Below, piece after piece: positions 1 to 8,589 of a stretch of 64,000 bases of DNA. The notes beneath the pieces are model-generated. The model made no database searches and was not told where the DNA came from. It saw only the letters and a list, made by a program, of their open reading frames with translations. The position numbers and the translations under genes were made by a program. The stretch is from Asticcacaulis excentricus (GTDB taxonomy: Bacteria > Pseudomonadota > Alphaproteobacteria > Caulobacterales > Caulobacteraceae). Position 1 is the first letter of the stretch; the number at the start of each line of letters is the position of its first letter. The stretch spans positions 310,001 through 374,000 of the forward strand of contig NZ_AP018827.1 of the NCBI RefSeq assembly GCF_003966695.1, given 5' to 3'.

Positions 1-671
1 TCATGGCTGAGGGCAAGGTGGTGCTGGAGCGTCTGTTCACCTCGCCGGTGGCCGAAACGGTCAGTGTCCTGACGACGCCGGAGCGCCTGGGCGGTCTGGC
101 GTCCTTGCCCGACGCGCCGGTCTATGTGGTGCCGCAAGGCGTGATGGATCAGGTGGCGGGCTTCCCCATCCATCGCGGCTATCTGGCGCTGGGGCGCTAT
201 GCCCCGAAACAGTCGTTGGCCGAGCGGGTCAGTGGCGCCACGGCGCGCGTTCTGGCCCTGCACGGCATCGCCAATACCGACAATATGGGCGGGCTGATGC
301 GCAATGCGGCGGCCTTTGGCGTCGATGCGGTGCTGCTCGATACCACCTGCTGCGATCCCCTTTACCGCAAGGCGATCCGCGTCAGCGTCGGTGGTGCGCT
401 TGAGGTGCCGCATTATCGCACGGACGACATGGTGGGCACGCTGACGGGGCTGGGCCTGACGCCCTATGCCTTGAGCCCGTCCGGGGCCGTGACTTTGGAA
501 GAGGTGACCCCTGCGCCGCGCTCCGCCGTGCTGTTCGGTGCCGAGGGACCGGGCCTGCCGGCGGCGCTTATGGCGGCGTGTCAGACCGTGCGTATCGACA
601 TGCACGGCGGCTTCGACAGCCTCAATGTGGCGACGACCAGCGGCATTGTACTTTATCGCTTTCGCGTCTGA
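1..671 (+). CDS. TrmH/SpoU-family RNA 2'-O-methyltransferase, 5' end outside window
   Basis: C-terminal 222 residues of a SPOUT-class (SpoU/TrmH) methyltransferase that would 2'-O-methylate rRNA or tRNA using S-adenosylmethionine. The three SpoU motifs are visible: NTDNMGGLMRNAAAFG (motif 1), LFGAEGPGLP (motif 2) and DSLNVATTSGIVLY (motif 3), which form the knotted SAM site. The first methionine in the window (position 3) lies inside the usual N-terminal substrate-binding region, where family members read like 'FIAEGEVVL', so the true start is upstream. The specific RNA target cannot be told from this piece. Family assignment is secure. Confidence 0.9.
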   Translation, partial: MAEGKVVLERLFTSPVAETVSVLTTPERLGGLASLPDAPVYVVPQGVMDQVAGFPIHRGYLALGRYAPKQSLAERVSGATARVLALHGIANTDNMGGLMRNAAAFGVDAVLLDTTCCDPLYRKAIRVSVGGALEVPHYRTDDMVGTLTGLGLTPYALSPSGAVTLEEVTPAPRSAVLFGAEGPGLPAALMAACQTVRIDMHGGFDSLNVATTSGIVLYRFRV

Positions 672-697
672 TGTGATATTATCACACAAAAGCGCTT
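672..697. promoter_or_regulatory. Palindrome plus AAGCGCTT motif ahead of alpha-galactosidase gene
   Basis: A perfect 15-bp palindrome with a single central base, TGTGATA-T-TATCACA (672-686), starts right after the preceding stop codon. It is followed by AAGCGCTT (690-697), a CG-centred half-site style typical of LacI-family operators. Both lie 55-80 bp ahead of the GH27 start, so they are plausible sugar-responsive operators. The half-sites TGTGA/TCACA are CRP-like, but the spacing is 5 rather than 6. Inference only. Confidence 0.4.
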
Positions 698-750
698 GAT
701 TAAATAAAATTGATATATTTAATGGGCGAAAACAATAGAGGGAGCTGAAA

Positions 751-1965
751 ATGAAAACGACCGCTTGGTTGCTGGCCGCTGGCCTGAGTGTGAGTCTGTG
801 TCTGGGGGGCGGTGTGGCCACCGCACAGGCGCACGAGACGCTGAAGTTGGAGGCCCCGAAGCCCAACCTGCTGCCCACCCCGCCGATGGGGTGGAATTCG
901 TGGAACAAATACGCCTGCAACATCACTGAGGACATTGTGCGCAAGCAGGCCGATGCCATGGCGGCGTCGGGCCTCAAGGACGCGGGCTATCAGTATATCG
1001 TCATCGACGATTGCTGGCAGAAAAGCCGCGATGCCGACGGCAATATTCAGGTCGATCTGGAGCGCTTTCCGTCCGGCATGAAGGCCCTGATCGACTATGT
1101 GCACAGCAAGGGATTGAAGTTTGGTCTCTATTCCGACGCGGGTTCGCTGACCTGCGGCGGCCGTCCGGGCAGTGCCGGGCATGAGTTTCAGGACGCCCGC
1201 CAATACGCCCGATGGGGCGTCGATTATCTGAAATACGACTGGTGCTACACCGGCACGCGCGATGCCGAAGCGGCCTATACCATCATGGCCAAGGCGCTGC
1301 GCGAGTCCGGACGCGATATCGTCCTGTCGATCTGTGAGTGGGGCGACAACTACCCGCAGCGCTGGGCCGCGCCCATCGGCCACCTGTGGCGCACCACCGG
1401 CGACATCTACGATGCCTGGGAAGGCAAGAAGGGCTATTCGATCGGCATGCTCAATATCCTCGACAAGCAGGTGGACCTGTGGCGCTATTCCGGCCCCAAC
1501 CGCTGGAACGATCCCGACATGCTCGAAGTCGGCAATGGCGGCATGACAACGACCGAATACGAGTCGCACTTCTCGCTGTGGGCCATGCTGGCCGCGCCGC
1601 TGATCGCCGGCAACGACCTGTCCGCTATGGACGCCGATACGCTGCGCATCCTGACCAATAAAGACGTCATCGCCGTTGATCAGGACCCGCTGGGGCAGCA
1701 GGCCAAGCGCATCTGGAAAGAGGGCGACCTCGAAATCTGGGCGCGTCCGCTGAAAGGCGGCGATCAGGCGGTGGTGCTGTTCAACCGCGGAGCCGCGCCG
1801 GCGGAGATGAGCGTCACCTGGGAACAGCTCAACCTGCCGGCCGGTCTGAAGGTTCAGGTCAAGGATCTGTGGTCCAAAAAGGTGACGAAAAACGTCAAGG
1901 CGCGCTTTGGCGGCACCGTGGCGTCGCACGGCGTGATCATGGTGCGCTTGACGCCGATCATTTGA
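751..1965 (+). CDS. Secreted alpha-galactosidase, glycoside hydrolase family 27
   Basis: Hydrolyses terminal alpha-1,6-galactosyl residues from oligosaccharides or galactomannan. Residues 1-27 form a signal peptide ending ATAQA. The GH27 barrel starts at PPMGWNSWNKYAC (45-56). The nucleophile is Asp163 in YLKYDWC, and the acid/base is Asp218 in WRTTGDIYD, by analogy with plant GH27 enzymes. A C-terminal beta-sandwich follows residue about 320. Length (404 aa) is normal for the family. The ATG at 751 has a strong Shine-Dalgarno (GGGAG at 740-744). The gene stands alone, with possible operators just upstream. The enzyme is expected in the periplasm or outside the cell, supplying galactose with the GH3 enzymes elsewhere in the window. 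Confidence 0.95.
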   Translation: MKTTAWLLAAGLSVSLCLGGGVATAQAHETLKLEAPKPNLLPTPPMGWNSWNKYACNITEDIVRKQADAMAASGLKDAGYQYIVIDDCWQKSRDADGNIQVDLERFPSGMKALIDYVHSKGLKFGLYSDAGSLTCGGRPGSAGHEFQDARQYARWGVDYLKYDWCYTGTRDAEAAYTIMAKALRESGRDIVLSICEWGDNYPQRWAAPIGHLWRTTGDIYDAWEGKKGYSIGMLNILDKQVDLWRYSGPNRWNDPDMLEVGNGGMTTTEYESHFSLWAMLAAPLIAGNDLSAMDADTLRILTNKDVIAVDQDPLGQQAKRIWKEGDLEIWARPLKGGDQAVVLFNRGAAPAEMSVTWEQLNLPAGLKVQVKDLWSKKVTKNVKARFGGTVASHGVIMVRLTPII

Positions 1966-1988
1966 TCACGCCTTTGTGAACGATCGGA

Positions 1989-2756
1989 TCAGGCGCTTTC
2001 GCCCTCGGTTTCATCGGACATGCTGCCAAAACCTGTCACCATGTTGCGATTGGACTGTTCCGGCATCATAACCTCGCCCTCGCGCAGCGTGTCGCGCCAC
2101 GCCTTCAAGAGCGCGGCGCGGCGGCGCGGGAAGGGGATGTCGAGCGGCTTCCAGCTCAGTATGCGTTCGGTGCGGAAGTGCCGAAAGGCCTGTTTCAGTT
2201 CGCACCACACCACCAGGATGCGCAGGTGGTCGAAGAAGCCGAGCGCGATGGGCCAGACGGTGCGTTCGCTGACCGTGCCCTTGAGGTCGATATAGCTCAT
2301 ATAGACGCAGCGTTCCGAACGGATGGCCGATCGGATCAGGGCCGGGTCGATATGGGCTTCGGGCACGGCCAGACCGCGCCCGACCAGCAGGCCGCGCTGC
2401 GTCAGGTCGTCACGGATGGCGGCGGGCAGGTGCGGGCTTAGGGCCTGAATCAGGCCTTGTGCCGCTTCGCCTAAGCGCGGTTCGGCGCGATCGGCGACCC
2501 ACAAGGCTCCGGTGATCAGGGCTTCGATCTCTTCCGGCGACAGCATCAGCGGCGGCAGGCGATAGGCCGGTTTCAGCACATAGCCGATGCCCGGCGCGCC
2601 TTCGATAGGGGCCCCTTGCGCCTGCAAAGCGGCGATGTCGCGGTAAAGCGTGCGCAGCGACGTCCCCAGCTTGGCGGACAGGGCGCGTCCGCTGATGGGG
2701 GCGCTGTGTTCGCGCAAGGCTTCGAGCAGGGCGGCGTGGCGGTCGGCGGTCTTCAT
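1989..2756 (-). CDS. YafY-type transcriptional regulator (HTH + WYL domain)
   Basis: DNA-binding regulator of the YafY/DeoR-like WYL class, 255 aa. The N-terminal winged helix spans about residues 1-60 (RALSAKLGTSLRTLYRDIAA). The WYL domain follows at about 130-205, with the characteristic ligand-binding core replaced here by VYMSYIDLKG and a C-terminal WCX-like part. WYL domains usually sense small ligands or nucleic acids. The reading frame stays open to 2864, but MKTADRHAALLEALR at 2756 matches the usual family start. No clear Shine-Dalgarno precedes it; a 27-bp inverted repeat lies 13 bp upstream and probably serves autoregulation. It converges on the alpha-galactosidase gene. The target genes are unknown. 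Confidence 0.85.
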   Translation of the reverse strand: MKTADRHAALLEALREHSAPISGRALSAKLGTSLRTLYRDIAALQAQGAPIEGAPGIGYVLKPAYRLPPLMLSPEEIEALITGALWVADRAEPRLGEAAQGLIQALSPHLPAAIRDDLTQRGLLVGRGLAVPEAHIDPALIRSAIRSERCVYMSYIDLKGTVSERTVWPIALGFFDHLRILVVWCELKQAFRHFRTERILSWKPLDIPFPRRRAALLKAWRDTLREGEVMMPEQSNRNMVTGFGSMSDETEGESA

Positions 2757-2768
2757 GCGGCGAGTGTA

Positions 2769-2795
2769 ACATGCTGCCAAAAAATTGCAGCATGT
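2769..2795. promoter_or_regulatory. Inverted repeat, probable autoregulatory operator of the WYL regulator
   Basis: ACATGCTGC (2769-2777) and GCAGCATGT (2787-2795) are exact inverted arms around a 9-bp AT-rich spacer. The repeat is 13 bp upstream of the regulator start, in the position of its promoter. A dimeric HTH protein binding here would repress its own gene. The 14-mer ACATGCTGCCAAAA also occurs inside the 3' end of the regulator gene (2019-2032). Confidence 0.5.
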
Positions 2796-2885
2796 ATCGG
2801 CGACTGGGTGATGTTTCAGTCCCGAAAACGTGTCCGGCGCCTGCATTGACTCCCGTTGCGGCAAGGAGTTAGGCCTTGTCTCAAA

Positions 2886-2910
2886 CGCAACCGACGCAGA
2901 AGCGGTTGCG
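2886..2910. promoter_or_regulatory. Inverted repeat upstream of the propionate operon
   Basis: CGCAACCG (2886-2893) and CGGTTGCG (2903-2910) are exact 8-bp arms separated by 9 bp, 22 bp ahead of the thiolase start. This fits an operator for an operon-specific repressor or a leader hairpin. No regulator gene of the PrpR type lies next to it. Confidence 0.4.
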
Positions 2911-2932
2911 ACCTAAATAGGGAGCCCACACT

Positions 2933-4093
2933 ATGCACGCAGCGGCCATTGTCGGCTGGGGTCATACGGCGTTCGGACGGCTGGACCTGTCGCTCGAAGC
3001 GCTCATTCAGACGGCGGCGCGTGAGGCGCTCAGCGACGCCGGGATCACCGGTACGGACGTCGATGCGGTGTTTCTGGGCCTATACAATGCCGGTCTGACT
3101 CCCGATGGGTTTTGCGCCTCTATGGTGCTGGGGGCCGATGAGGGCCTGCGCTACACACCCGCCACGCGGCTGGAAAACGCCTGCGCGTCGGGATCAGCGG
3201 CGCTCTATGCGGCGATGGATGCCATTGCCTCGGGGCGCATCGACACGGCGCTGGTCGTTGGTGCCGAAAAAATGACGGCGCTCGACGGGGCGGGCGTCAC
3301 CCGCGCTCTGGGGGCCGCCAGCTATCAGGCCGAAGAGGCTGGCCTGTCCTTCCCCGACATCTTTGCCCGCTTTGCCCGCGCCTATGGCGAACGCTACGGC
3401 GATCCGACCCTGGCCATGGCGCACATCGCCGCCAAGAACCACGCCGCCGCGATGAATAATCCTCTGGCGCAGCTCAAAAAACCGCTGTCGGTCGAGTTCT
3501 GCGCCACGGTGTCCGAGAAGAACCCGCCGATTTCCGATCCGCTGAAGATGACCGATTGTTCGCTGGTGTCGGACGGGGCGGCGGCCATCGTTCTGACCCG
3601 CGCCGACCGGGCCAGTGATTTCCGCCGCGCCGTCGGGTTCCGCGCGTCGGTTCAGGTCAATGACCTGCTGCCTTTGTCGGCCAAGGACATGACCGACTTT
3701 ACCGGCCCGCGTCTGGCCTTTGAGCGGGCCTATGCGCAGGCGGGCGTTTCGGTGTCTGACCTCAGCTTTGCCGAGGTCCACGACTGTTTCACTATCGCCG
3801 AGCTTCTGGTGGCCGAAGCCATGGGGCTGGCCCCCAAGGGCCAAGGGGCAGAGTTTATCATCGCCGGAGGCACGGGTCGTCAGGGACTTTGCCCCACCAA
3901 CATGTCCGGCGGTCTGAAGGCCAAGGGCCATCCGGTCGGGGCCACGGGCGTTTCTATGCACGTCATCGCCGCGCGGCAACTGTGTGGTGAGGCGGGTGAG
4001 ATGCAACTGCCTGACCCGAAGCTCGGTCTGGCCTTCAATATGGGCGGCGGTGCCGTCGCCAACTATGCGAGTATTCTGGAGAGACTGTCATGA
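2933..4093 (+). CDS. Thiolase-family protein (SCP2-type acyl-CoA thiolase)
   Basis: Acyl-CoA acyltransferase of the SCP2-thiolase branch, 386 aa. The acylated cysteine is Cys84 in [11 protein letters not shown]. The second catalytic block is EVHDCFT (about 281-287) and the third is [14 protein letters not shown] (about 325-338). There is no membrane or signal segment, so it is cytoplasmic. Its stop overlaps the prpB start by 4 nt (ATGA), so it is translationally coupled to the methylcitrate-cycle genes. It may release propionyl-CoA by thiolysis of a 2-methyl-3-ketoacyl-CoA, feeding PrpC directly; that role is inferred from context. SCP2-type thiolases can also act on sterol side chains. Confidence 0.88.
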   Translation: MHAAAIVGWGHTAFGRLDLSLEALIQTAAREALSDAGITGTDVDAVFLGLYNAGLTPDGFCASMVLGADEGLRYTPATRLENACASGSAALYAAMDAIASGRIDTALVVGAEKMTALDGAGVTRALGAASYQAEEAGLSFPDIFARFARAYGERYGDPTLAMAHIAAKNHAAAMNNPLAQLKKPLSVEFCATVSEKNPPISDPLKMTDCSLVSDGAAAIVLTRADRASDFRRAVGFRASVQVNDLLPLSAKDMTDFTGPRLAFERAYAQAGVSVSDLSFAEVHDCFTIAELLVAEAMGLAPKGQGAEFIIAGGTGRQGLCPTNMSGGLKAKGHPVGATGVSMHVIAARQLCGEAGEMQLPDPKLGLAFNMGGGAVANYASILERLS

Positions 4094-4968
4094 CCTCACC
4101 CGGTGCCATATTCCGTACGGCGCTCAAGGACGAAAGCCCGTTGCAGGTCATCGGTGCGATCAATGCCAATCACGCGCTTTTGGCCAAACGCGCCGGTTAC
4201 CGCGCCATCTACCTCAGCGGCGGTGGCGTAGCGGCAGGGTCGCTGGGGATGCCCGATCTGGGGATCAGCGGCCTTGAGGACGTGCTGATCGACGTGCGGC
4301 GCATCACCGATGTGTGCGACCTGCCGCTGATGGTCGATATCGACACGGGCTTTGGCCCGTCGGCCTTCAATATCGAGCGCACGGTCAAGGCCCTGATCAA
4401 GGCGGGGGCCGCCGCCTGCCATATCGAGGATCAGGTAGGGGCCAAGCGCTGCGGTCACCGGCCGGGCAAGGAGATCGTGTCGGTCGCGGAAATGGTCGAT
4501 CGCGTCAAGGCCGCCGCCAGTGCCAAGACCGATCCGGACTTCTTCCTGATTGCCCGCACCGACGCCATTGCGGTGGACGGCGTTGATGCGGCGATTGAGC
4601 GGGCGCTGGCCTGCGTCGAAGCCGGGGCGGACGGGATATTTGCCGAAGCCGCCTATGACCTCGACACCTATCGCCGCTTTACCGCCGCCGTAAAGGTGCC
4701 GGTGCTGGCTAATATCACCGAGTTCGGCAAGACGCCGCTGTTTACGCGCGAGGAACTGGCCTCTGCCGGCGTGGCCATTCAGCTTTATCCGCTGTCGGCC
4801 TTCCGCGCCATGAACAAGGCCGCCGAGACCGTCTATGAGGCCATCCGCCGCGACGGCCATCAGAAGACTGTGCTCGACCTGATGCAGACGCGCGACGAGC
4901 TGTATCAGCGCATCGACTATTACGACTACGAACAGCGCCTCGATGCGATGTTCAATAAAAACAAATAA
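4090..4968 (+). CDS. prpB: 2-methylisocitrate lyase
   Basis: Cleaves 2-methylisocitrate to pyruvate and succinate, the last step of the 2-methylcitrate cycle for propionyl-CoA. It belongs to the isocitrate lyase/PEP mutase superfamily. The signature KRCGH with the catalytic Cys121 and the Mg-binding run DIDTGFG (about 80-86) are present. Length (292 aa) is typical. It starts inside the thiolase stop (ATGA overlap) and is followed 18 bp later by prpC with a good ribosome site, so all belong to one transcript. Confident call. Confidence 0.95.
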   Translation: MTSPGAIFRTALKDESPLQVIGAINANHALLAKRAGYRAIYLSGGGVAAGSLGMPDLGISGLEDVLIDVRRITDVCDLPLMVDIDTGFGPSAFNIERTVKALIKAGAAACHIEDQVGAKRCGHRPGKEIVSVAEMVDRVKAAASAKTDPDFFLIARTDAIAVDGVDAAIERALACVEAGADGIFAEAAYDLDTYRRFTAAVKVPVLANITEFGKTPLFTREELASAGVAIQLYPLSAFRAMNKAAETVYEAIRRDGHQKTVLDLMQTRDELYQRIDYYDYEQRLDAMFNKNK

Positions 4969-4986
4969 CAAGCGGAGAGAACACCC

Positions 4987-6162
4987 ATGAATGCCGTCAG
5001 CGAGCTGCCCAAAGGGGAGGCGACCACCGCCTTCAAACCCAAAAAGTCGGTCGCCCTGTCGGGTATGGCGGCGGGTAATACCGCCCTGTGCACCGTGGGG
5101 CGGACGGGGAATGATCTGGCCTATCGCGGCTACGATATTCTCGACCTGGCCCAGACGTGCGAGTTCGAGGAGGTGGCGTACCTGCTGGTGCACGGCATCC
5201 TGCCGACCGTTGCGGAGCTGGCGGCCTATAAGAGCAAGCTGCGCGCCTTACGTGGCCTGCCGGTCAGCCTGAAGTCGGTGCTGGAGCAGATACCGCCCTC
5301 GGCGCACCCGATGGATGTGATGCGCACCGGCGTGTCGCTGCTGGGCTGCCTGGCGCCGGAAAAGGACGACCACAATGCGCCCTCGGCCCGCGACATTGCC
5401 GACAAGCTGATGGCGTCTCTGGGGTCGATGCTGCTCTACTGGTATCACTACAGCCACAATGGCAAGCGCATCGAGGTCGAGACGGACGACGACTCCATCG
5501 GCGGGCACTTCCTGCACCTGCTGCACGGTGAAAAACCGCGCGAAAGCTGGGTGAAGGCCATGCACATTTCGCTGATCCTCTATGCCGAGCATGAGTTCAA
5601 CGCCTCGACCTTTGCCGGGCGCGTGATCGCCGGGACGGGCTCGGACATGTATTCGTGCATTGCCGGGGCCATTGGCGCGCTGCGCGGACCCAAGCACGGC
5701 GGGGCCAATGAGGTGGCCTTTGAAATACAGAAGCGCTACGCCACCCCGGACGAGGCCGAGGCTGACATCCGCGCCCGCGTCGAGCGTAAAGAGGTGGTGA
5801 TCGGCTTTGGCCACCCGGTCTATACGGTCTCCGATCCGCGCAATGTGGTGATCAAACAGGTCGCCCACGACCTCAGCGTCGAGCAGAGTTCGCTGAAAAT
5901 GTACGCCATTGCCGAGCGGCTGGAGCGCGTGATGTGGGAGGTCAAAAAGATGTTCCCCAATCTCGACTGGTTCTCCGCCGTCTCCTACCACCGCATGGGG
6001 GTGCCGACGGCCATGTTCACGCCGCTGTTTGCCATAGCGCGCACCGCCGGCTGGTCGGCGCACGTGATTGAGCAGCGCATCGACGGCAAGATCATCCGCC
6101 CCAGCGCCAACTATACCGGCCCCGAAGACCGCGCCTTCGTCAGGATCGAAGACCGTATCTGA
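4987..6162 (+). CDS. prpC: 2-methylcitrate synthase
   Basis: Condenses propionyl-CoA with oxaloacetate to 2-methylcitrate; a citrate-synthase-fold enzyme of 391 aa. Catalytic His276 sits in GFGHPVY, the oxaloacetate-binding loop includes [10 protein letters not shown], and the C-terminal Asp region is DWFSAVSYH. The operon position between prpB and prpD separates it from the TCA citrate synthase. The start at 4987 has a GGAGAG ribosome site. No prpE (propionyl-CoA synthetase) is present in the window, so propionyl-CoA must come from elsewhere or via the upstream thiolase. Confidence 0.95.
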   Translation: MNAVSELPKGEATTAFKPKKSVALSGMAAGNTALCTVGRTGNDLAYRGYDILDLAQTCEFEEVAYLLVHGILPTVAELAAYKSKLRALRGLPVSLKSVLEQIPPSAHPMDVMRTGVSLLGCLAPEKDDHNAPSARDIADKLMASLGSMLLYWYHYSHNGKRIEVETDDDSIGGHFLHLLHGEKPRESWVKAMHISLILYAEHEFNASTFAGRVIAGTGSDMYSCIAGAIGALRGPKHGGANEVAFEIQKRYATPDEAEADIRARVERKEVVIGFGHPVYTVSDPRNVVIKQVAHDLSVEQSSLKMYAIAERLERVMWEVKKMFPNLDWFSAVSYHRMGVPTAMFTPLFAIARTAGWSAHVIEQRIDGKIIRPSANYTGPEDRAFVRIEDRI

Positions 6163-6267
6163 TCCCTTCTCCCTTGAGGGAGAAGGTGCCGCAAAGCGGC
6201 GGATGAGGGGGCTTTTCCCCTTCGATCTTCCCCCTCACCCCAGCCCTCTCCCTCAAGGGAGAGGGGG
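6163..6267. repeat. Palindromic intergenic repeat between prpC and prpD
   Basis: Two imperfectly complementary halves built from CTCCCTTGAGGGAGAAGG and its partner CTCTCCCTCAAGGGAGAGGG, with GATGAGGGGG/CCCCCTCACC inside, fold into one long stem of about 100 nt. This mosaic is a common dispersed intergenic repeat type in GC-rich proteobacteria. It fills the gap between two genes of one operon and may affect the relative mRNA stability of prpBC and prpD. Confidence 0.75.
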
Positions 6268-6280
6268 CAAGAGGTAAACC

Positions 6281-7732
6281 ATGTCCACACATATCCCCAA
6301 TATCCGCCCTGAACCCGACAGCGTGTTTGTCGATATCGCCGACTATGTGCTGAATTATAAAATCCACTCCGACCTCGCCTATGAGACGGCGCGCAACTGC
6401 CTGATCGACACGCTGGGCTGCGGGCTGGAGGCGCTGGACTATCCCGCCTGCACCAAGCTTTTGGGCCCTATCGTGCCGGGCACCACCGTGCCCAATGGTG
6501 CCAAAGTCCCCGGCACCCAGTTTCAGCTTGATCCCATACAGGCGGCCTTCACTATCGGCGCTATGATCCGCTGGCTTGATTTCAACGACACCTGGCTGGC
6601 GGCGGAATGGGGGCACCCGTCGGATAATCTGGGCGGCATCCTCGCCGTTGCCGACTGGATATCGCGCAATCGTGTGGCGGCGGGCAAGGCACCGCTAACC
6701 ATGCGCGACGTCCTGACCGCCATGATCAAGGCGCACGAGATTCAGGGCGTACTGGCGCTGGACAACAGCTTCAATCGCGTGGGCCTCGATCACGTCATCC
6801 TCGTCAAGGTCGCCTCGACGGCGGTGGTGGCGGGGATGTTGGGCCTCAGTCGCGATGAGATCATCGACGCCGTGTCGCTGGCCTTTGTCGATGGACAGTC
6901 TTTGCGTACCTATCGCCACGCCCCCAATACCGGTTCGCGCAAGTCGTGGGCGGCGGGCGACGCCACCAGCCGTGCCGTGCGACTGGCTTTGATGGTGCAG
7001 AAGGGTGAGATGGGCTACCCCTCGGCCCTGACCGCGCCAGTGTGGGGCTTTTACGACGTCTCCTTCAAGGGCAAGCCGTTCAGCTTCCAGCGCCCCTACG
7101 GCAGCTATGTGATGGAGCACGTGCTGTTCAAGATCAGCTACCCGGCGGAGTTCCATTCGCAGACCGCGGTCGAAGCCGCCATGCGCGTGCATCAGGAACT
7201 GCGGGCCAAAGGCGTGTCTGCGGACGATATCGCGCGTATCGACGTGCGCACCCATGAGGCCTGCGTGCGCATCATCGACAAGAAGGGGCCGTTGCATAAC
7301 CCGGCCGACCGTGACCACTGCATCCAGTACATGATGGCCGTGCCCATCCTGTTCGGTCGTCTGACGGCGGCTGACTATGAGGATGAGGTGGCGCAGGACG
7401 CGCGTATCGACGCCCTGCGCGACAAGATCATCTGCACCGAAGACCCGCAGTTCACCAAAGACTATCACGACCCGGACAAACGCTCGATCGCCAATGCGGT
7501 GACCGTCACGCTTAACGACGGCACGGTGTGGGAGGAGATCGTGGTCGAATACCCCATCGGTCACAAACGCCGTCGCAAGGAAGGCATCCCGCTGCTAGAG
7601 GCCAAGTTCCGCACCAATCTCAACCGCCGCTTCCCCAAAAAGCAGCAGCAGGCCATTTTCGATCTCAGCCTTGATCAGCAGGCGCTGGAGGCCACGCCGG
7701 TGCATGAGTACGTCGATATGTATGTGATCTGA
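6281..7732 (+). CDS. prpD: 2-methylcitrate dehydratase (MmgE/PrpD family)
   Basis: Dehydrates 2-methylcitrate to 2-methyl-cis-aconitate; 483 aa, the normal PrpD length. The family shows as an all-helical N-terminal domain with [19 protein letters not shown] and the conserved [19 protein letters not shown] active-site stretch (about 87-105). PrpD is iron-independent. AcnD and PrpF are absent, so this operon uses the PrpD route, with aconitase presumably doing the hydration. It is the last gene of the operon and is followed by a strong terminator. A GAGGT ribosome site precedes the ATG. Confidence 0.95.
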   Translation: MSTHIPNIRPEPDSVFVDIADYVLNYKIHSDLAYETARNCLIDTLGCGLEALDYPACTKLLGPIVPGTTVPNGAKVPGTQFQLDPIQAAFTIGAMIRWLDFNDTWLAAEWGHPSDNLGGILAVADWISRNRVAAGKAPLTMRDVLTAMIKAHEIQGVLALDNSFNRVGLDHVILVKVASTAVVAGMLGLSRDEIIDAVSLAFVDGQSLRTYRHAPNTGSRKSWAAGDATSRAVRLALMVQKGEMGYPSALTAPVWGFYDVSFKGKPFSFQRPYGSYVMEHVLFKISYPAEFHSQTAVEAAMRVHQELRAKGVSADDIARIDVRTHEACVRIIDKKGPLHNPADRDHCIQYMMAVPILFGRLTAADYEDEVAQDARIDALRDKIICTEDPQFTKDYHDPDKRSIANAVTVTLNDGTVWEEIVVEYPIGHKRRRKEGIPLLEAKFRTNLNRRFPKKQQQAIFDLSLDQQALEATPVHEYVDMYVI

Positions 7733-7757
7733 CCCGGCTCAGTTGGATTTAAAAAAC

Positions 7758-7790
7758 AACGCCGCCCGGTGAGGGGCGGCGTTCTTCATT
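7758..7790 (+). terminator. Terminator of the thiolase-prpBCD operon
   Basis: Perfect 10-bp stem AACGCCGCCC/GGGCGGCGTT with a 6-nt loop, followed by a short T-rich tract (TTCTTCATT). It lies between prpD and the convergent DUF4142 gene and could act in both directions. Confidence 0.85.
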
Positions 7791-7806
7791 ACCGGCGAAG
7801 GTCCGA

Positions 7807-8394
7807 TCAATACTTTTCGTCGAGCTTTTCGATATCGGCCTTGTGCGTCTTGAGCGTCGGCAGTGTCTTGGCGGCAAAATCCTTGACCGGACCGGCCTGA
7901 CCATCCTTGGCTTCCTTTTCAAACAGGTCGATCGTCTTGTCGTGCGCCTTTTGCTGAGCGTCGATATATTTGGCGTCGAAATCCTCAGCCGAGGCGTTCT
8001 TCAGGTCGTTCAGCATGTCCTGATGCTCCGAATCGAGCCCTTCGGTCGGCGGCGTTAGCCCGGCAGCGGTGATGGCGGCCTTCAGTTCGGTGGCGGCCTT
8101 GGTGTGGTCGGTCACCATCTTCTGCGCAAAGGCCTTCAGATCGGCCTTCTTGGTGCGCTCGATGGCCAGCTTGCTCGACTCGATTTCAAAGACACCGGCG
8201 ACCGTGGCGCGACCCGCAAAGTCGATATTCTCCGAGGCGCTGGAAGAGGCGCTGTCAAAGACGCTCGACGAGCTTTCAGATGCGCTCTCGGCGGCCTCTT
8301 CGGCGGCGTTTTCCTGCGGCGATCCGCAGGCGGCCAGCGGCAGGATGAGCACGCCAGCCAGCGTAGCGGCAGTAAAGGCTTTCTTAGAAAACAT
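7807..8394 (-). CDS. DUF4142 lipoprotein (ferritin-like fold)
   Basis: Exported lipoprotein of 195 aa. The lipobox is LPLAAC with the lipidated Cys23, followed by a serine- and acid-rich linker (about 25-55) and a DUF4142 domain (about 58-190). The His residues expected of the family are visible in TDHTKA, DSEHQDML, KAHDKTI and LKTHKADI, consistent with a four-helix ferritin-like bundle. DUF4142 proteins are often stress-induced and their function is not established. The frame is open far upstream, but the lipoprotein signal and a GGAGAG ribosome site fix the start at 8394. It is divergent from the histidine kinase gene. Confidence 0.88.
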   Translation of the reverse strand: MFSKKAFTAATLAGVLILPLAACGSPQENAAEEAAESASESSSSVFDSASSSASENIDFAGRATVAGVFEIESSKLAIERTKKADLKAFAQKMVTDHTKAATELKAAITAAGLTPPTEGLDSEHQDMLNDLKNASAEDFDAKYIDAQQKAHDKTIDLFEKEAKDGQAGPVKDFAAKTLPTLKTHKADIEKLDEKY

Positions 8395-8589
8395 CAGTCT
8401 CTCCAATGTGATAACGGAACTGTGATGGCTCAGGACCGTATCAGCGCGGATGTAAGAAGGTTGCGCCGCTTTTGCCGCAACACATGAAAAAGCCATAAAG
8501 TACCGCCCGCCCCAGGATCGTATTGTTCGGTTACAGGCTTTGGGGTTAGCATCGCCGCGATTTGCAGATTCCCGTACGGCAGGTGCTTC

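Noticed and set aside
8416-8440. GGAAC-N16-CGTA as a general-stress (EcfG) promoter of the kinase gene
   Set aside because: The -10 element does not match CGTT and the distance to the start is long; not strong enough to annotate.
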